Part shown: one piece after another, positions 44,743-53,280 of the stretch
How positions within the stretch are numbered: the first letter of the stretch is position 1
Layout of the letters: every line of letters begins with the position of its first letter
NCBI GenBank assembly: GCA_005046945.1
Contig: SUSS01000004.1
Coordinates: 1-64,000, forward strand
Direction of reading: 5' to 3'
Origin: Tissierella creatinini
GTDB lineage: Bacteria > Bacillota > Clostridia > Tissierellales > Tissierellaceae
DNA length: 64,000 bases
Notes under the pieces: generated by a model
The model's input: only the letters and a program-made list of their open reading frames with translations
Told to the model about the DNA's origin: nothing
The model's database searches: none
Translations under genes and position numbers: made by a program

Positions 44743-45948
44743 TTATAAGAGACGCTTTTCACCTTCAAGGGACCTTATTTCAGACACATCCTGGCTGAAC
44801 TCTAGAGTCCCAATGTAATCACCGTTTTCATCCCTAATTGCAAAATACTGAATTAGAACGAATTTATCACCCATGCTTATCCAGAATGATTCCTTATCCT
44901 TCTTCCCTGATTTAAAATCGTTTACTATAGATTCTACAACATGAACCGATGCAGGCGGATGACAGTTCTCTACAGTTCGTCCAATTATAGCCTTGGTTCT
45001 AGCAAAAAATCTGTCCTTACTGTTGGAAAAATATTTGACTATATTGTCTTTATCTACAAATGTAAAGTCCCCAGGTATATTATTCAGTAAAAGGTTTAGC
45101 TCCTTATGAGTTAAAATCCCTGTTTCAAATCTTATGGCTCCATCTTTGGATATACTTTCTTTCTCTTCTTTAACCAAGTCCACTCGCTTTAGTTTCCATT
45201 CCTTTTCCGGTGAAATTATGGCAAATCCAATTTCATCGGAATCATGATATATGCTTATCCATTCATCTTCGGTCAAGGTCTCTAATGCCATTGGGAACAA
45301 TATGCTTTCCTCTTTAAATATCATTTCCTTAATCTGATGTGTAGCCTTATTTATATCTTCAGCTAGTTTAGCTTTATTTCCTGTGTAATTCTTTAAACTC
45401 AACTTAATATCTTTAAGCTTTGCTCTTACTTCATCATCAACACCCCACATTACCTTTGGAGGTGCTGTGACTCCATACTTCTCAAGATAAGGAAAGACTA
45501 AATTTTCCTTCCTGCTGTAATGCTTATCTATATCCCAAAGTAGATTTATACTCCCTATTAGCCTTATGATATTTTGCTTAGAATCATCCTTTATAAATAG
45601 ATCTAGATGAGCCTTTAAGTCTTCATCTATTAATTTAGTTATAGCTTCATTTTCCTTTTTAAAAGTAAAAACAGGGTGGCCTGGAACCTGATCAGGATGG
45701 TGAATTTCCTCTAAGGTACCCTTAAATACTTCTGCATGGACATCACAAAGATATTGAATCTCTTCAATAGGAAGTCCTTCTTTTACGAGGGCCACTTCCA
45801 TCTGAGATATTTCAACGGGCGATGTCCCCTCGATTACTGATGCAAATTTATCCTTAACTTCCTGGACACTTTTACCTTCATGCAATTCCTTTATAACTTC
45901 TTTAAGCAATTCCTGCCTATGTTCTCTGTTATTTATTAGGTCGCTCAA
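44743..45948 (-). CDS. DUF438-hemerythrin-PAS protein
   Basis: The 401-residue protein has three modules: DUF438 (about residues 1-75), a hemerythrin-like four-helix domain (about 85-240, with HPVF, HYSRKENLVFPYLEKYG and FKEESILFPMALETL supplying His/Glu ligands), and a C-terminal PAS-like domain (about 280-400). This architecture is common in anaerobes and is thought to sense O2, NO or redox state. TTG at 45948 is taken as start because GGAGGG lies 7 bases upstream; an earlier TTG overlaps that site. Confidence 0.85.
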   Translation of the reverse strand: MSDLINNREHRQELLKEVIKELHEGKSVQEVKDKFASVIEGTSPVEISQMEVALVKEGLPIEEIQYLCDVHAEVFKGTLEEIHHPDQVPGHPVFTFKKENEAITKLIDEDLKAHLDLFIKDDSKQNIIRLIGSINLLWDIDKHYSRKENLVFPYLEKYGVTAPPKVMWGVDDEVRAKLKDIKLSLKNYTGNKAKLAEDINKATHQIKEMIFKEESILFPMALETLTEDEWISIYHDSDEIGFAIISPEKEWKLKRVDLVKEEKESISKDGAIRFETGILTHKELNLLLNNIPGDFTFVDKDNIVKYFSNSKDRFFARTKAIIGRTVENCHPPASVHVVESIVNDFKSGKKDKESFWISMGDKFVLIQYFAIRDENGDYIGTLEFSQDVSEIRSLEGEKRLL

Positions 45949-46012
45949 ATTTAATCCCTCCAATTCTTACTAAATGTATATTACCCCTAAAAACAACATC
46001 TTACTCAGAGTA

Positions 46013-46040
46013 AAAAGATGCTGGCAAACCAGCATCTTTT
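46013..46040 (-). terminator. Terminator of the lipoprotein gene
   Basis: AAAAGATGCTGG / CCAGCATCTTTT with a CAAA loop. Confidence 0.85.
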
Positions 46041-46052
46041 AATATTATTACT

Positions 46053-47006
46053 TCATTTATATTCTTCCAACATTCTTATAGCTTCTGCTATATATCTATC
46101 AGCTTTGGCTATTATGGAAGCATCTATTATTCCATTATTAGCCTTTATATCCTCAACATATTGATTAAGGATAAAGCTGGTTATATAACCTTCTAAAGCT
46201 GCTGTTTCTTGGTAACTAGCAAATACTTTATCTATTACCTGATTGTTTTCATCAGAAATCCTTGTATTAGGTAAACCCTTCATATAGGCTACAAGCTTCA
46301 TTGAATAAAGACTTCTAAGCTCTTCATTCCTTTTACCTGCAATATATTTGTTTAAGTGACTTTCAGTTTTTATTATTCTGTCAGCAAGCTCTTCAAATGT
46401 AATAGTTATCCCACCATCAGCAAATGGTAAATTGTCGGAATCCAGAGCCATAATCTCAAGATATTCCTTTAGCTCATCGGATATTGTATCACTGTACTTC
46501 GTCAACTTAGAATAATCAACTATAGGATAGAACTCACCTTCCAGGTTTACCAGCTTGTACATATTATCGTATGCCTTTTGAACCTCTTCCTTAAGGTCAT
46601 CATTCTTTATCCGGGATATCTTATCCTCAGGGAAGTACTTTTCACCTCCGGCAATATCCATTAATTCATTATCCTTGTCAGTTGCAAATATCCTATTCAT
46701 AAGAGCTTCTTTATTCGCTTCCAACTTTTTCTCAAGCTCATCAATCATAGTATCGGCTTCTATTTGACCTAATTTCTTAATATTATCGTCTACATATGAA
46801 ATAAAGTCTTCAGAATTACTGTCTCCACTCATTAAAACATTGAAATCATTCATAATGACTTCCTTCTCATCTTCAGTAGCTTCTTTCGGCACTTCAGCAA
46901 GCGGAGGATTTGGAGTTGGTCCCACAACTTCCTTATCCTTTTTACATCCTACTAAAAGCAAAAAAATTGCAAGGGTAAGTATAGGTAAAACTACTTTTTT
47001 CTTCAT
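46053..47006 (-). CDS. Predicted lipoprotein of unknown function
   Basis: The 317-residue protein has a type II signal peptide with lipobox LLLVGC ending near residue 21, then a Pro/Glu-rich linker (GPTPNPPLAEVPKEATEDE) and a mostly helical acidic domain. No enzymatic motif is recognised. The ATG at 47006 is preferred since AGAAGG lies 7 bases before it; an ATG two codons earlier is too close to the same site. Confidence 0.75.
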   Translation of the reverse strand: MKKKVVLPILTLAIFLLLVGCKKDKEVVGPTPNPPLAEVPKEATEDEKEVIMNDFNVLMSGDSNSEDFISYVDDNIKKLGQIEADTMIDELEKKLEANKEALMNRIFATDKDNELMDIAGGEKYFPEDKISRIKNDDLKEEVQKAYDNMYKLVNLEGEFYPIVDYSKLTKYSDTISDELKEYLEIMALDSDNLPFADGGITITFEELADRIIKTESHLNKYIAGKRNEELRSLYSMKLVAYMKGLPNTRISDENNQVIDKVFASYQETAALEGYITSFILNQYVEDIKANNGIIDASIIAKADRYIAEAIRMLEEYK

Positions 47007-47106
47007 TCTCATACCTTCTTTCTAAATAATATGGTTGTCCTACTTATACCCATAGCTTAGCAAATTATAGGAATATATAATTTACAAATTAATTACAGTG
47101 AATCGA

Positions 47107-47173
47107 AAAGCCCGAGACCCTTCAAAGCTACAGGCTTAAAGCACTGTCATGCCAAGTGAAAAACCTCGGGTTT
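47107..47173. other. Structured intergenic element behind the LysM gene
   Basis: AAGCCCGAG and CTCGGGTTT close a 9-bp stem around a 48-base loop that itself contains short complementary segments (GCACT/AGTG). On the minus strand the right arm is followed by a T-run (GGGCTTTTCG), so it may simply be the LysM gene terminator with an unusually large loop. Confidence 0.45.
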
Positions 47174-47184
47174 AACTATTTCTA

Positions 47185-48307
47185 TCAATCAGGTATACAG
47201 ACTCTCTTACCTTCTACAAAATCCTCAGGTGCTAGATTTGGATTTGCTTGCAATATTCTTCCTACTGTTGTATTGAACTTATCTGCCAAATAGAATACTA
47301 CAGGTTCATCTCCTGCAGGTGTATCAGAAGCTTTAATTATATAGGATGTGTATCCCTTTGAACAAGGGCATCCTCTATCCTTATGAGGAAGGATACATAG
47401 CTCTTGGCCTACCTTAATCTTATCTAAATCTAAATCAGGGTTTCCAGCCTTTAAGTCCATAATGGAAATGTCGAATTTTACAAGAATTGAACTTATGGTA
47501 TCTCCCCTTTGTACTACATATATTGTTCCTCCTGGACATCTTACCGGTGATGTTTTTTCAGGAATACAAATGATTTGACCAATCTGTAGATTATTAGGGT
47601 CTATTCCAGGATTTGCTCTTATTAAGTCTGCTACCGTTACATTATATCTCATGGCTACGGAATATAATGTGTCCCCTGCTTTTACTACATAATACATACC
47701 ATCGCAGCTTGGGGTTGGAGTTCCCATTGGAATGCAGATAATCTGACCAACTCTTAGATTATTAGGATCTAATCCAGGGTTTAGTCTTAAAATTGCCTCA
47801 ACACTAGTATTGTATCTTATAGCTAACATATAGAGAGTATCCCCAGGTCTTATAGTATAGCTGAAAGAACCTATAGGACAGCTTGGTGGCATGGCTCCTG
47901 GTATGCATATCACTTGACCTATTTGTAAGTTGTTTGGATTTATACCTGGATTTATTGCCATTATTGCATTGACCTATTTGTAAGTTGTTTGGATTTATAC
48001 CTGGATTTATTGCCATTATTGCATTTACTGTTGTATTATACTGGATTGCTAAGTTATATAGGGTATCCCCTGCCTTTATGGTATATGCAAAGGAACCTGT
48101 TGGGCATGTTGGTGACACTGAACCCGGTATGCATATCACTTGACCTATTTGTAAGTTGTTTGGATTTATACCTGGATTTATTGCCATTATTGCACTTACT
48201 GTTGTATTGTATCTGATTGCTAACAGATAAAGGGTATCTCCTGCCTTTATGGTATAGGGAAAACTTCCTGTCGGGCAAGTTCTGCCCATCTTATTTACGT
48301 CGCTCAT
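47185..48307 (-). pseudogene. Multi-LysM wall-binding protein, frameshifted by a 55-bp tandem duplication
   Basis: The gene encodes about six LysM peptidoglycan-binding repeats: two near-identical modules (YTIKAGDTLYLLAIRYNTTV and INPGINPNNLQIGQVICIPG), then more divergent ones, without a signal peptide or catalytic domain. This resembles spore-coat or cortex LysM proteins. Near 47969 a 55-bp unit is duplicated in tandem; because 55 is not a multiple of three the frame shifts. The first frame ends after two modules, and the second frame stays open to the end with only a weak internal ATG. GGTGG precedes the start at 48307. An assembly error in the repeats is an alternative. Confidence 0.8.
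47914..48023. repeat. 55-bp perfect tandem repeat inside the LysM gene
   Basis: Copies at 47914-47968 and 47969-48023 are identical. A third copy lies at 48140-48194 within the next module. The junction looks like a deletion between misaligned LysM modules. Confidence 0.92.
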
Positions 48308-48356
48308 ATTAACCACCTTTCCTTCAATAATCGTTGCAATAATATATTATGCAAGA

Positions 48357-49295
48357 TTAAGCTTTATGGTTAATACCCTGATGACTATTTCTGTTTTTTA
48401 GTTCTTTATCTATTGCAGAAAGAACCCCTAGTTTGTTTAAAGTCCATTTTGGTTCATATAATAAATCCCTTTTACCATCTCCCGTTAATCTATGAATTAC
48501 CATGTCACTTGGTAAAATTTCTATGGCATCTACTATAATATCTATATATTCATCCTTAGTTAATAAGCTAAAAGGATTATTTATAAAGTAATGATATAGG
48601 TCCGTATCCTTTTGTATATAAAGGCTGTGGAGCTTAATTCCCCAGCCTTGACCATCCCCCACATGTTTAACAGACTTTAACATCATGTCTTTATTTTCTC
48701 CCGGAAGGCCAATGATTAAATGTGTGACACATCTTATATTCCTATTTCTAAGATTTTCTATAGCTTTATCATAAACACTTAAACTATAACCACGCCTTAT
48801 GAATTTTGCAGTACTTTCATGAATAGTCTGAAGCCCTAATTCAATCCAAAGAAAGGTTTTCTCGTTTAGTTCACTTAATAAGTCCAGGACTTCACCATTC
48901 AAGCAATCCGGTCTAGTCGCAATGGCTATACCGACCACCCCTTCAAAGGACAAGGCTTCATAATATAGGTTCTTAAGTTCTTCTACTGCTTTATACGTAT
49001 TAGTAAAGCTTTGAAAATAGGCAATATACATGTTTGATTGATTCTTTTTGGAAATTAATTTTATCTGGTCATTTACCTGGTCTTTAAGGGAGTCTATTCT
49101 TGAGCCTGCAAATTCTCCTGACCCTTCTTCTCCACAGAATATACATCCTCTCAGTCCAAGAGTGCCGTCCCTGTTCGGGCATGAAAAACCTCCATCCAGG
49201 GAAATCTTCATGATTTTTTGTCCGAAAATCCTCTGAAGCTCATAATTTAATGTATGATATCTCTTTCCATTCCAACTGTTAAATATTGTATTCAT
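48357..49295 (-). CDS. TIGR01212-family (YhcC-like) radical SAM protein
   Basis: The 312-residue protein has the family cluster motif SCPNRDGTLGLRGCIFCGEEG, in which the cysteines bind a 4Fe-4S cluster with unusual spacing, then KFLIRRGYS-type segments (KFIRRGYSLSVY) and THLIIGLPGENKDMM. It is a radical SAM enzyme of unknown reaction, sometimes associated with tRNA or cofactor modification. Its start overlaps the end of the glycerate kinase gene by 17 bp. Confidence 0.88.
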   Translation of the reverse strand: MNTIFNSWNGKRYHTLNYELQRIFGQKIMKISLDGGFSCPNRDGTLGLRGCIFCGEEGSGEFAGSRIDSLKDQVNDQIKLISKKNQSNMYIAYFQSFTNTYKAVEELKNLYYEALSFEGVVGIAIATRPDCLNGEVLDLLSELNEKTFLWIELGLQTIHESTAKFIRRGYSLSVYDKAIENLRNRNIRCVTHLIIGLPGENKDMMLKSVKHVGDGQGWGIKLHSLYIQKDTDLYHYFINNPFSLLTKDEYIDIIVDAIEILPSDMVIHRLTGDGKRDLLYEPKWTLNKLGVLSAIDKELKNRNSHQGINHKA

Positions 49296-50460
49296 TTATT
49301 ACCCCTCTAGCTATTCTTGTATTATCAATAGCTAAATCCAATATCAAAATTCTCATAAGGTTTTCAGCCGTGTTTTGAAGAAGAGATGTGGTTCTCTTCA
49401 TGCACTCTTGTTCATTCATGGGTTTATCAACTATGGATAAGATAGCTTTAAAGCCCTTATCCAATAAAGCCTCATATCCTTCTCCTAGAGACCCACATAT
49501 GGCTATAACTGGAACTTGGTAAGTAGCAGCAAGTTTTGCAACACCATAGGCTGCCTTCCCAAATTGGGTTTGATAATCCATTCTTCCTTCTCCTGTTATG
49601 ACTAAATCAGCATCCTTGATGATCTCATCTAAATCAGTGTTCTGGATTATTATATCAATCCCATTGGTGATTTTTCCATTTAAAAATGCCAAAAGACCTC
49701 CACCTGCTCCACCGGCAGCTCCAGCTCCCTTAATATTCTCAATGTCTATTCCCAGCTTCTTTTCTACAATATAGGCAAAATTTCTCAACCCCCTATCAAG
49801 AGCCTGAACCATAAGACTATTTGCTCCTTTCTGAGGACCATATATAAAGGCCGCACCATTTGTACCTGTCAAAACATTTTCTACATCTGTAGCAATTGTA
49901 AAGGTGGATTCCTTAATCCTTTCATCCATATTACTCATATCTATATCTCTGATTCCATTAAGTCCTCCCCCATTTAATTCTACTTCAATATCATTATCAT
50001 CCAAGAACCTTATGCCTAATGCACTTAAAAGTCCGATTCCGCAATCATTTGTAGCACTTCCACCAAGACCTATAATAAAGTTTCTAATCCCTAAGTCCAG
50101 GGCGTGAAGTATCAACTCCCCGGTTCCAAAAGTAGTAGTAAGCATAGGGTTTCTTTCATCTTCCTCCAATAGGGTCAAGCCCGATGCCCTACTCATTTGA
50201 ATTACTGCTGTATCGTCATTTATAATACCATATTGGCACCTTATACGCCTGAATAGAGGATCCTTTGCAAATGTATTAATAATAATTCCCTGATTTGCCT
50301 CTACCAGAGTCTCCAAAGTACCTTCCCCACCATCTGCCATTGGAATCTTTAATATATTTAAATCCTTATTGACCCTTCTAAAGCCAGCTTCAATATTATC
50401 GCAAACTTCTCTTGCAGTCATACTACCCTTAAATGAATCAGGCGCTATGATAATTTTCAC
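49279..50460 (-). CDS. Glycerate kinase, GlxK/GarK family
   Basis: The enzyme phosphorylates D-glycerate, usually to 2-phosphoglycerate. The 393-residue protein starts IIIAPDSFKGSMTAREV and has ADGGEGTLETLV, the conserved GLGGSATNDCGIG and an AGAAGGAGGGL loop, all typical of the type I glycerate kinase family. It starts with GTG behind GGGAGG. The C-terminal 20 residues differ from the usual end and overlap the next gene. Confidence 0.9.
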   Translation of the reverse strand: MKIIIAPDSFKGSMTAREVCDNIEAGFRRVNKDLNILKIPMADGGEGTLETLVEANQGIIINTFAKDPLFRRIRCQYGIINDDTAVIQMSRASGLTLLEEDERNPMLTTTFGTGELILHALDLGIRNFIIGLGGSATNDCGIGLLSALGIRFLDDNDIEVELNGGGLNGIRDIDMSNMDERIKESTFTIATDVENVLTGTNGAAFIYGPQKGANSLMVQALDRGLRNFAYIVEKKLGIDIENIKGAGAAGGAGGGLLAFLNGKITNGIDIIIQNTDLDEIIKDADLVITGEGRMDYQTQFGKAAYGVAKLAATYQVPVIAICGSLGEGYEALLDKGFKAILSIVDKPMNEQECMKRTTSLLQNTAENLMRILILDLAIDNTRIARGVINEYNI

Positions 50461-50530
50461 CCTTCACCCTCCCTTCATAGAATATTATTTACCCTTATGG
50501 ACCCTATAATCATCATGAATAATGAAATAA

Positions 50531-50566
50531 AAAAGCTATGAAAGTTATCATACCTTCATAGCTTTT
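50531..50566 (-). terminator. Terminator of the flavodiiron gene
   Basis: AAAAGCTATGAA / TTCATAGCTTTT with a 12-base loop and TTTTTTATTTC on the minus strand. Confidence 0.85.
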
Positions 50567-50598
50567 GTCCTAGATACCTAGACCTATATTTTTATGGG

Positions 50599-51786
50599 TT
50601 ACAGTTTTGTAACAAAATCTTTACCAAATTCCTTACAATTATTAATAGCTTCCTCATCAGGATTCCAAAGTACCCTTATGCCTTCTTGGACTACTTCAAG
50701 CTTTGCAGCCGATAGTTTTTCTTCAAGAATCTTAATGGATTCACCGGACCAACCATAAGAACCAAAGGCAGCAACCTTCTTATTTTTAAATCCGATTCCC
50801 TGAATCATATCTAACAATCCTCCAACTGCATTCATAATCCCCTTATTAACAGTTGAGCATCCAAACATAAATGCTTTTGATTTAAACAACTCAGTTATTA
50901 TGTCATTTTTATCCGTATGGGCAGCATTAAATAGCTTAATAGCTACTTTATCATCAGCTTCCTTAATACCTGTAGCAATGGCTTCAGCCATTCTTCTGGT
51001 GCCATTCCACATTGTATCATATACTATAGTGATTTGATTTTCCTGATATGATTTAGCCCACTCCATATATTTTAATACTATCTGAGTAGGATTGTCTCTC
51101 CAGATAACTCCATGGGAGGTAGCAATCATATCAAGCGGAAGATTAAAGGAAAGGACTTCTTCAATTTTCTTTCCAACTAGAGCACTAAATGGTGTAAGAA
51201 TATTAGCATAATATTTAATTGCCTCTTGATAAAGTTCAGCCTGATCTACCAAATCATTATACATCAATTCAGATGCATAGTGTTGACCAAAGGCATCATT
51301 ACTGAAAAGTATGTTTTCACCACTCATATATGTCATCATACTGTCCGGCCAGTGAAGCATCCTTGCTTCAACAAATGTAAGAGTAGACTCTCCTATATTT
51401 AGTGTATCTCCTGTTTTTACTTCTACGAAATTCCAGTCCTGATGGTAGTGCCCCTTAAGTATCTTAGCCCCATTAGAAGTACAGTATATTGGTGTATTTG
51501 GTATCTCCTTCATCAAAAGCGGAAGGGACCCGCTATGGTCAATCTCGCCATGCTGAGCAATTATATAGTCTATTTCATTTAAATCTATTTCTTTCTTAAG
51601 ATTATTAACAAATTCCTCATCATAAGGCTTCCAAACAGTATCTATCAAGACAGTTTTCTCATCTTTGATTAAATAGGAATTATAGGATGAACCCCTGTTT
51701 GTAGAATACTCATCGCCATGAAATCTTCTTAATTCCCAGTCAATTTTTCCTACCCAGGTCACCTTATCTGTAATTTTAAAACTCAT
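50599..51786 (-). CDS. fprA: Class A flavodiiron protein FprA (O2/NO reductase)
   Basis: FprA reduces O2 to water or NO to N2O and protects anaerobes. The 395-residue protein has an N-terminal metallo-beta-lactamase-like diiron domain with the ligand motifs AQHGEIDHSGSLP, MLHWPDSMMTY and ATSHGVIWR, and a C-terminal flavodoxin domain starting IVYDTMWNGTRRMAEAI, with CSTVNKGIMN and AFGSYGWSGES. The ATG at 51786 has AAGGAGG 8 bases upstream. It is divergent from a hemerythrin gene with a shared control region. Confidence 0.95.
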   Translation of the reverse strand: MSFKITDKVTWVGKIDWELRRFHGDEYSTNRGSSYNSYLIKDEKTVLIDTVWKPYDEEFVNNLKKEIDLNEIDYIIAQHGEIDHSGSLPLLMKEIPNTPIYCTSNGAKILKGHYHQDWNFVEVKTGDTLNIGESTLTFVEARMLHWPDSMMTYMSGENILFSNDAFGQHYASELMYNDLVDQAELYQEAIKYYANILTPFSALVGKKIEEVLSFNLPLDMIATSHGVIWRDNPTQIVLKYMEWAKSYQENQITIVYDTMWNGTRRMAEAIATGIKEADDKVAIKLFNAAHTDKNDIITELFKSKAFMFGCSTVNKGIMNAVGGLLDMIQGIGFKNKKVAAFGSYGWSGESIKILEEKLSAAKLEVVQEGIRVLWNPDEEAINNCKEFGKDFVTKL

Positions 51787-51820
51787 AATCAATCCTCCTT
51801 AGGTTTATTTATAATATAAG

Positions 51821-51854
51821 TTTATACCCCAATTAGTATATTAATTGCAATTAG
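51821..51854. promoter_or_regulatory. fprA promoter with Crp/Fnr-like palindrome in the divergent region
   Basis: For fprA the minus strand shows TTGCAA (51845-51850) and TATAAA (51821-51826) with an 18-bp spacer. TTAATTGCAATTAG (51841-51854) resembles the TTGAT-N4-ATCAA site of Crp/Fnr regulators, and such a regulator gene lies just downstream. The link is inferred. Confidence 0.5.
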
Positions 51855-51909
51855 TTTTATTATATCCTTTAAGGGTAAAATATACTTAAATACTTTTTGA
51901 GGTGATTTA

Positions 51910-52464
51910 ATGGAATCAATTAAAATTATGGTAGCAGAACACGAGAATGTTCGTCGTATGCTTAAGGTGATAAGAAATATATCCTATAGAGTCCTTACTA
52001 ATGGCCAATATGATATAGATGACTTTCCTAGAATAATAGATTTTGTCAGAACCTATACAGATAAATTACACCATGGGAAGGAAGAGGATATATTCTTTGC
52101 TACAATGGAAAAGGAACTGGAGAAGCTTGCTAAGTCAGGGGCCATCAAGGGGATGTACATTGAACATGATAGTGGTAGATTATATATGGCAAACTTGGAA
52201 AAGGGTCTTGCAGCCTTTAGAGAAGGCAAGGACGAAGCAAGGCTAGATATTATAGCTAATGCTATCTGTTATGCAGACCTTCTTGACAGACATATTGAGA
52301 AGGAGAATACCGCCATGTATTCCTTTGCTGAAAGAATGCTGCCCGATGAAATAAAATCATATATTGATGAGGAAAGCAGGAAGGTAGATATTGAAGCTAC
52401 TGCTAAAGGAACTCAAGAAAAATATGAAAAACTCTTAGCCGAATTAGAGGATAAGTATAGCTAA
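51910..52464 (+). CDS. Hemerythrin-like domain protein
   Basis: The 184-residue four-helix protein carries the diiron ligand pattern AEHENVRRML, TYTDKLHHGKEEDIFFATME, GMYIEHDSGR and DRHIEKENTAMY, matching a hemerythrin-like fold with His and Glu ligands. It may bind or sense O2 or NO, or act in iron-centre repair. It is divergent from fprA and convergent with the Crp/Fnr gene. GAGGTG lies 6 bases upstream of the start. Confidence 0.88.
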   Translation: MESIKIMVAEHENVRRMLKVIRNISYRVLTNGQYDIDDFPRIIDFVRTYTDKLHHGKEEDIFFATMEKELEKLAKSGAIKGMYIEHDSGRLYMANLEKGLAAFREGKDEARLDIIANAICYADLLDRHIEKENTAMYSFAERMLPDEIKSYIDEESRKVDIEATAKGTQEKYEKLLAELEDKYS

Positions 52465-52483
52465 AGCTTTTGGCTTTAGCTAT
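52457..52483 (+). terminator. Terminator of the hemerythrin gene
   Basis: ATAGCTAAAGC / GCTTTAGCTAT with a 5-base loop overlaps the stop codon and is followed by ATTTATCT. It may also serve the convergent Crp/Fnr gene. Confidence 0.75.
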
Positions 52484-52498
52484 ATTTATCTAATAGCT

Positions 52499-53185
52499 TT
52501 AAATCGTCATACCTTCAAGCCCATCTTTATCTAAAAGGATTATTATCTTATTGCCCTTTTGCTCAATCAAACCTTGATCCTGAAAAGCTGTAAGCTTTCT
52601 GCTCAAGGTTTCTTGACTCATACCTATCTGAGATGCAAAATCCCCCTTAGTCATATTTAACACTATTTCATCTTTATCCCCTGCCATCTTTAATAATGCA
52701 GTAGCAAGCCTATGCTCTACAGAGTGAAGATTTATATCCTCTATAAGGTTCTCGGCAAACTCTAATCTACGGCTTAGCTCCCCCATGACCTTAAAGGTAA
52801 TAGAGGGATATTTTTCCATTATCACCTTTAGCTTCTTTCCTTCTATAACACACATATGAGTCTTCTCAAGAGCCTGAGCATCTTCTTGAAGAGGAACTGA
52901 GTTAAAAAGGGATAGCTCCCCCATAAAATCTCCGGGCTCAACTATTCTTATGACCTGCTCCTTGCCATTGGAGCTTATCCTTGAAATCTTAACCCTGCCC
53001 TTATGGGGTACATACATCTTATCTCCAATATCCCCGGCTGAATAGATAATTTCACCTTTTTCATATGTCTTAACACTTGTAATAGATTCCACCTCAAGCA
53101 TCTCTTCTAAGGTAAGACTGCTAAATATAGGAACAATCTCTATACAGGTTCCATGACCCTTGCATCCACAATCCTTGCTGTGCAT
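52499..53185 (-). CDS. Crp/Fnr-family regulator with N-terminal cysteine cluster
   Basis: The 228-residue regulator has a cyclic-nucleotide-like beta-roll (about residues 18-130) with PGDFMGELSLFN, and a C-terminal winged HTH with the helix SQIGMSQETLSRKLTAFQDQ. Its N-terminus holds Cys6, Cys8 and Cys14 (DCGCKGHGTC), which with another cysteine could bind a redox-sensitive iron-sulfur cluster as in FNR. A role in controlling the adjacent fprA and hemerythrin genes is likely. Confidence 0.85.
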   Translation of the reverse strand: MHSKDCGCKGHGTCIEIVPIFSSLTLEEMLEVESITSVKTYEKGEIIYSAGDIGDKMYVPHKGRVKISRISSNGKEQVIRIVEPGDFMGELSLFNSVPLQEDAQALEKTHMCVIEGKKLKVIMEKYPSITFKVMGELSRRLEFAENLIEDINLHSVEHRLATALLKMAGDKDEIVLNMTKGDFASQIGMSQETLSRKLTAFQDQGLIEQKGNKIIILLDKDGLEGMTI

Positions 53186-53236
53186 ATAATCCCCCTTGAT
53201 TAATAATTCTGCTATATGCTACTTACCCATATTTTT

Positions 53237-53263
53237 CTTTTACTCTACACCTAAAGCTTTAAA
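53237..53263. repeat. 27-bp direct repeat, left copy
   Basis: It is identical to 54707-54733. The two copies bracket the AlbA_2 gene and its promoter. In one minus-strand frame both copies read FKALGVE then stop, as if they were duplicated 3' ends of one lost gene. Confidence 0.85.
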
Positions 53264-53280
53264 TCCAAAGGCACTATTAT

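Noticed and set aside
47107-47173. Possible cyclic-di-GMP (GEMM) riboswitch
   Set aside because: CAAAGCTACAGG on the plus strand recalls the GEMM core, but the matching upstream half and tetraloop receptor are absent and no plus-strand gene follows.
47914-48194. Repeats that might suggest a CRISPR array
   Set aside because: The repeats are coding LysM modules, two of them directly adjoining with no spacer, and translate to conserved LysM residues.
48054-48278. Additional minus-strand frame in the LysM gene rich in NKSRYKSKQL
   Set aside because: It is the shifted frame of LysM module DNA and repeats the same shadow peptide; the real coding frame is clear.
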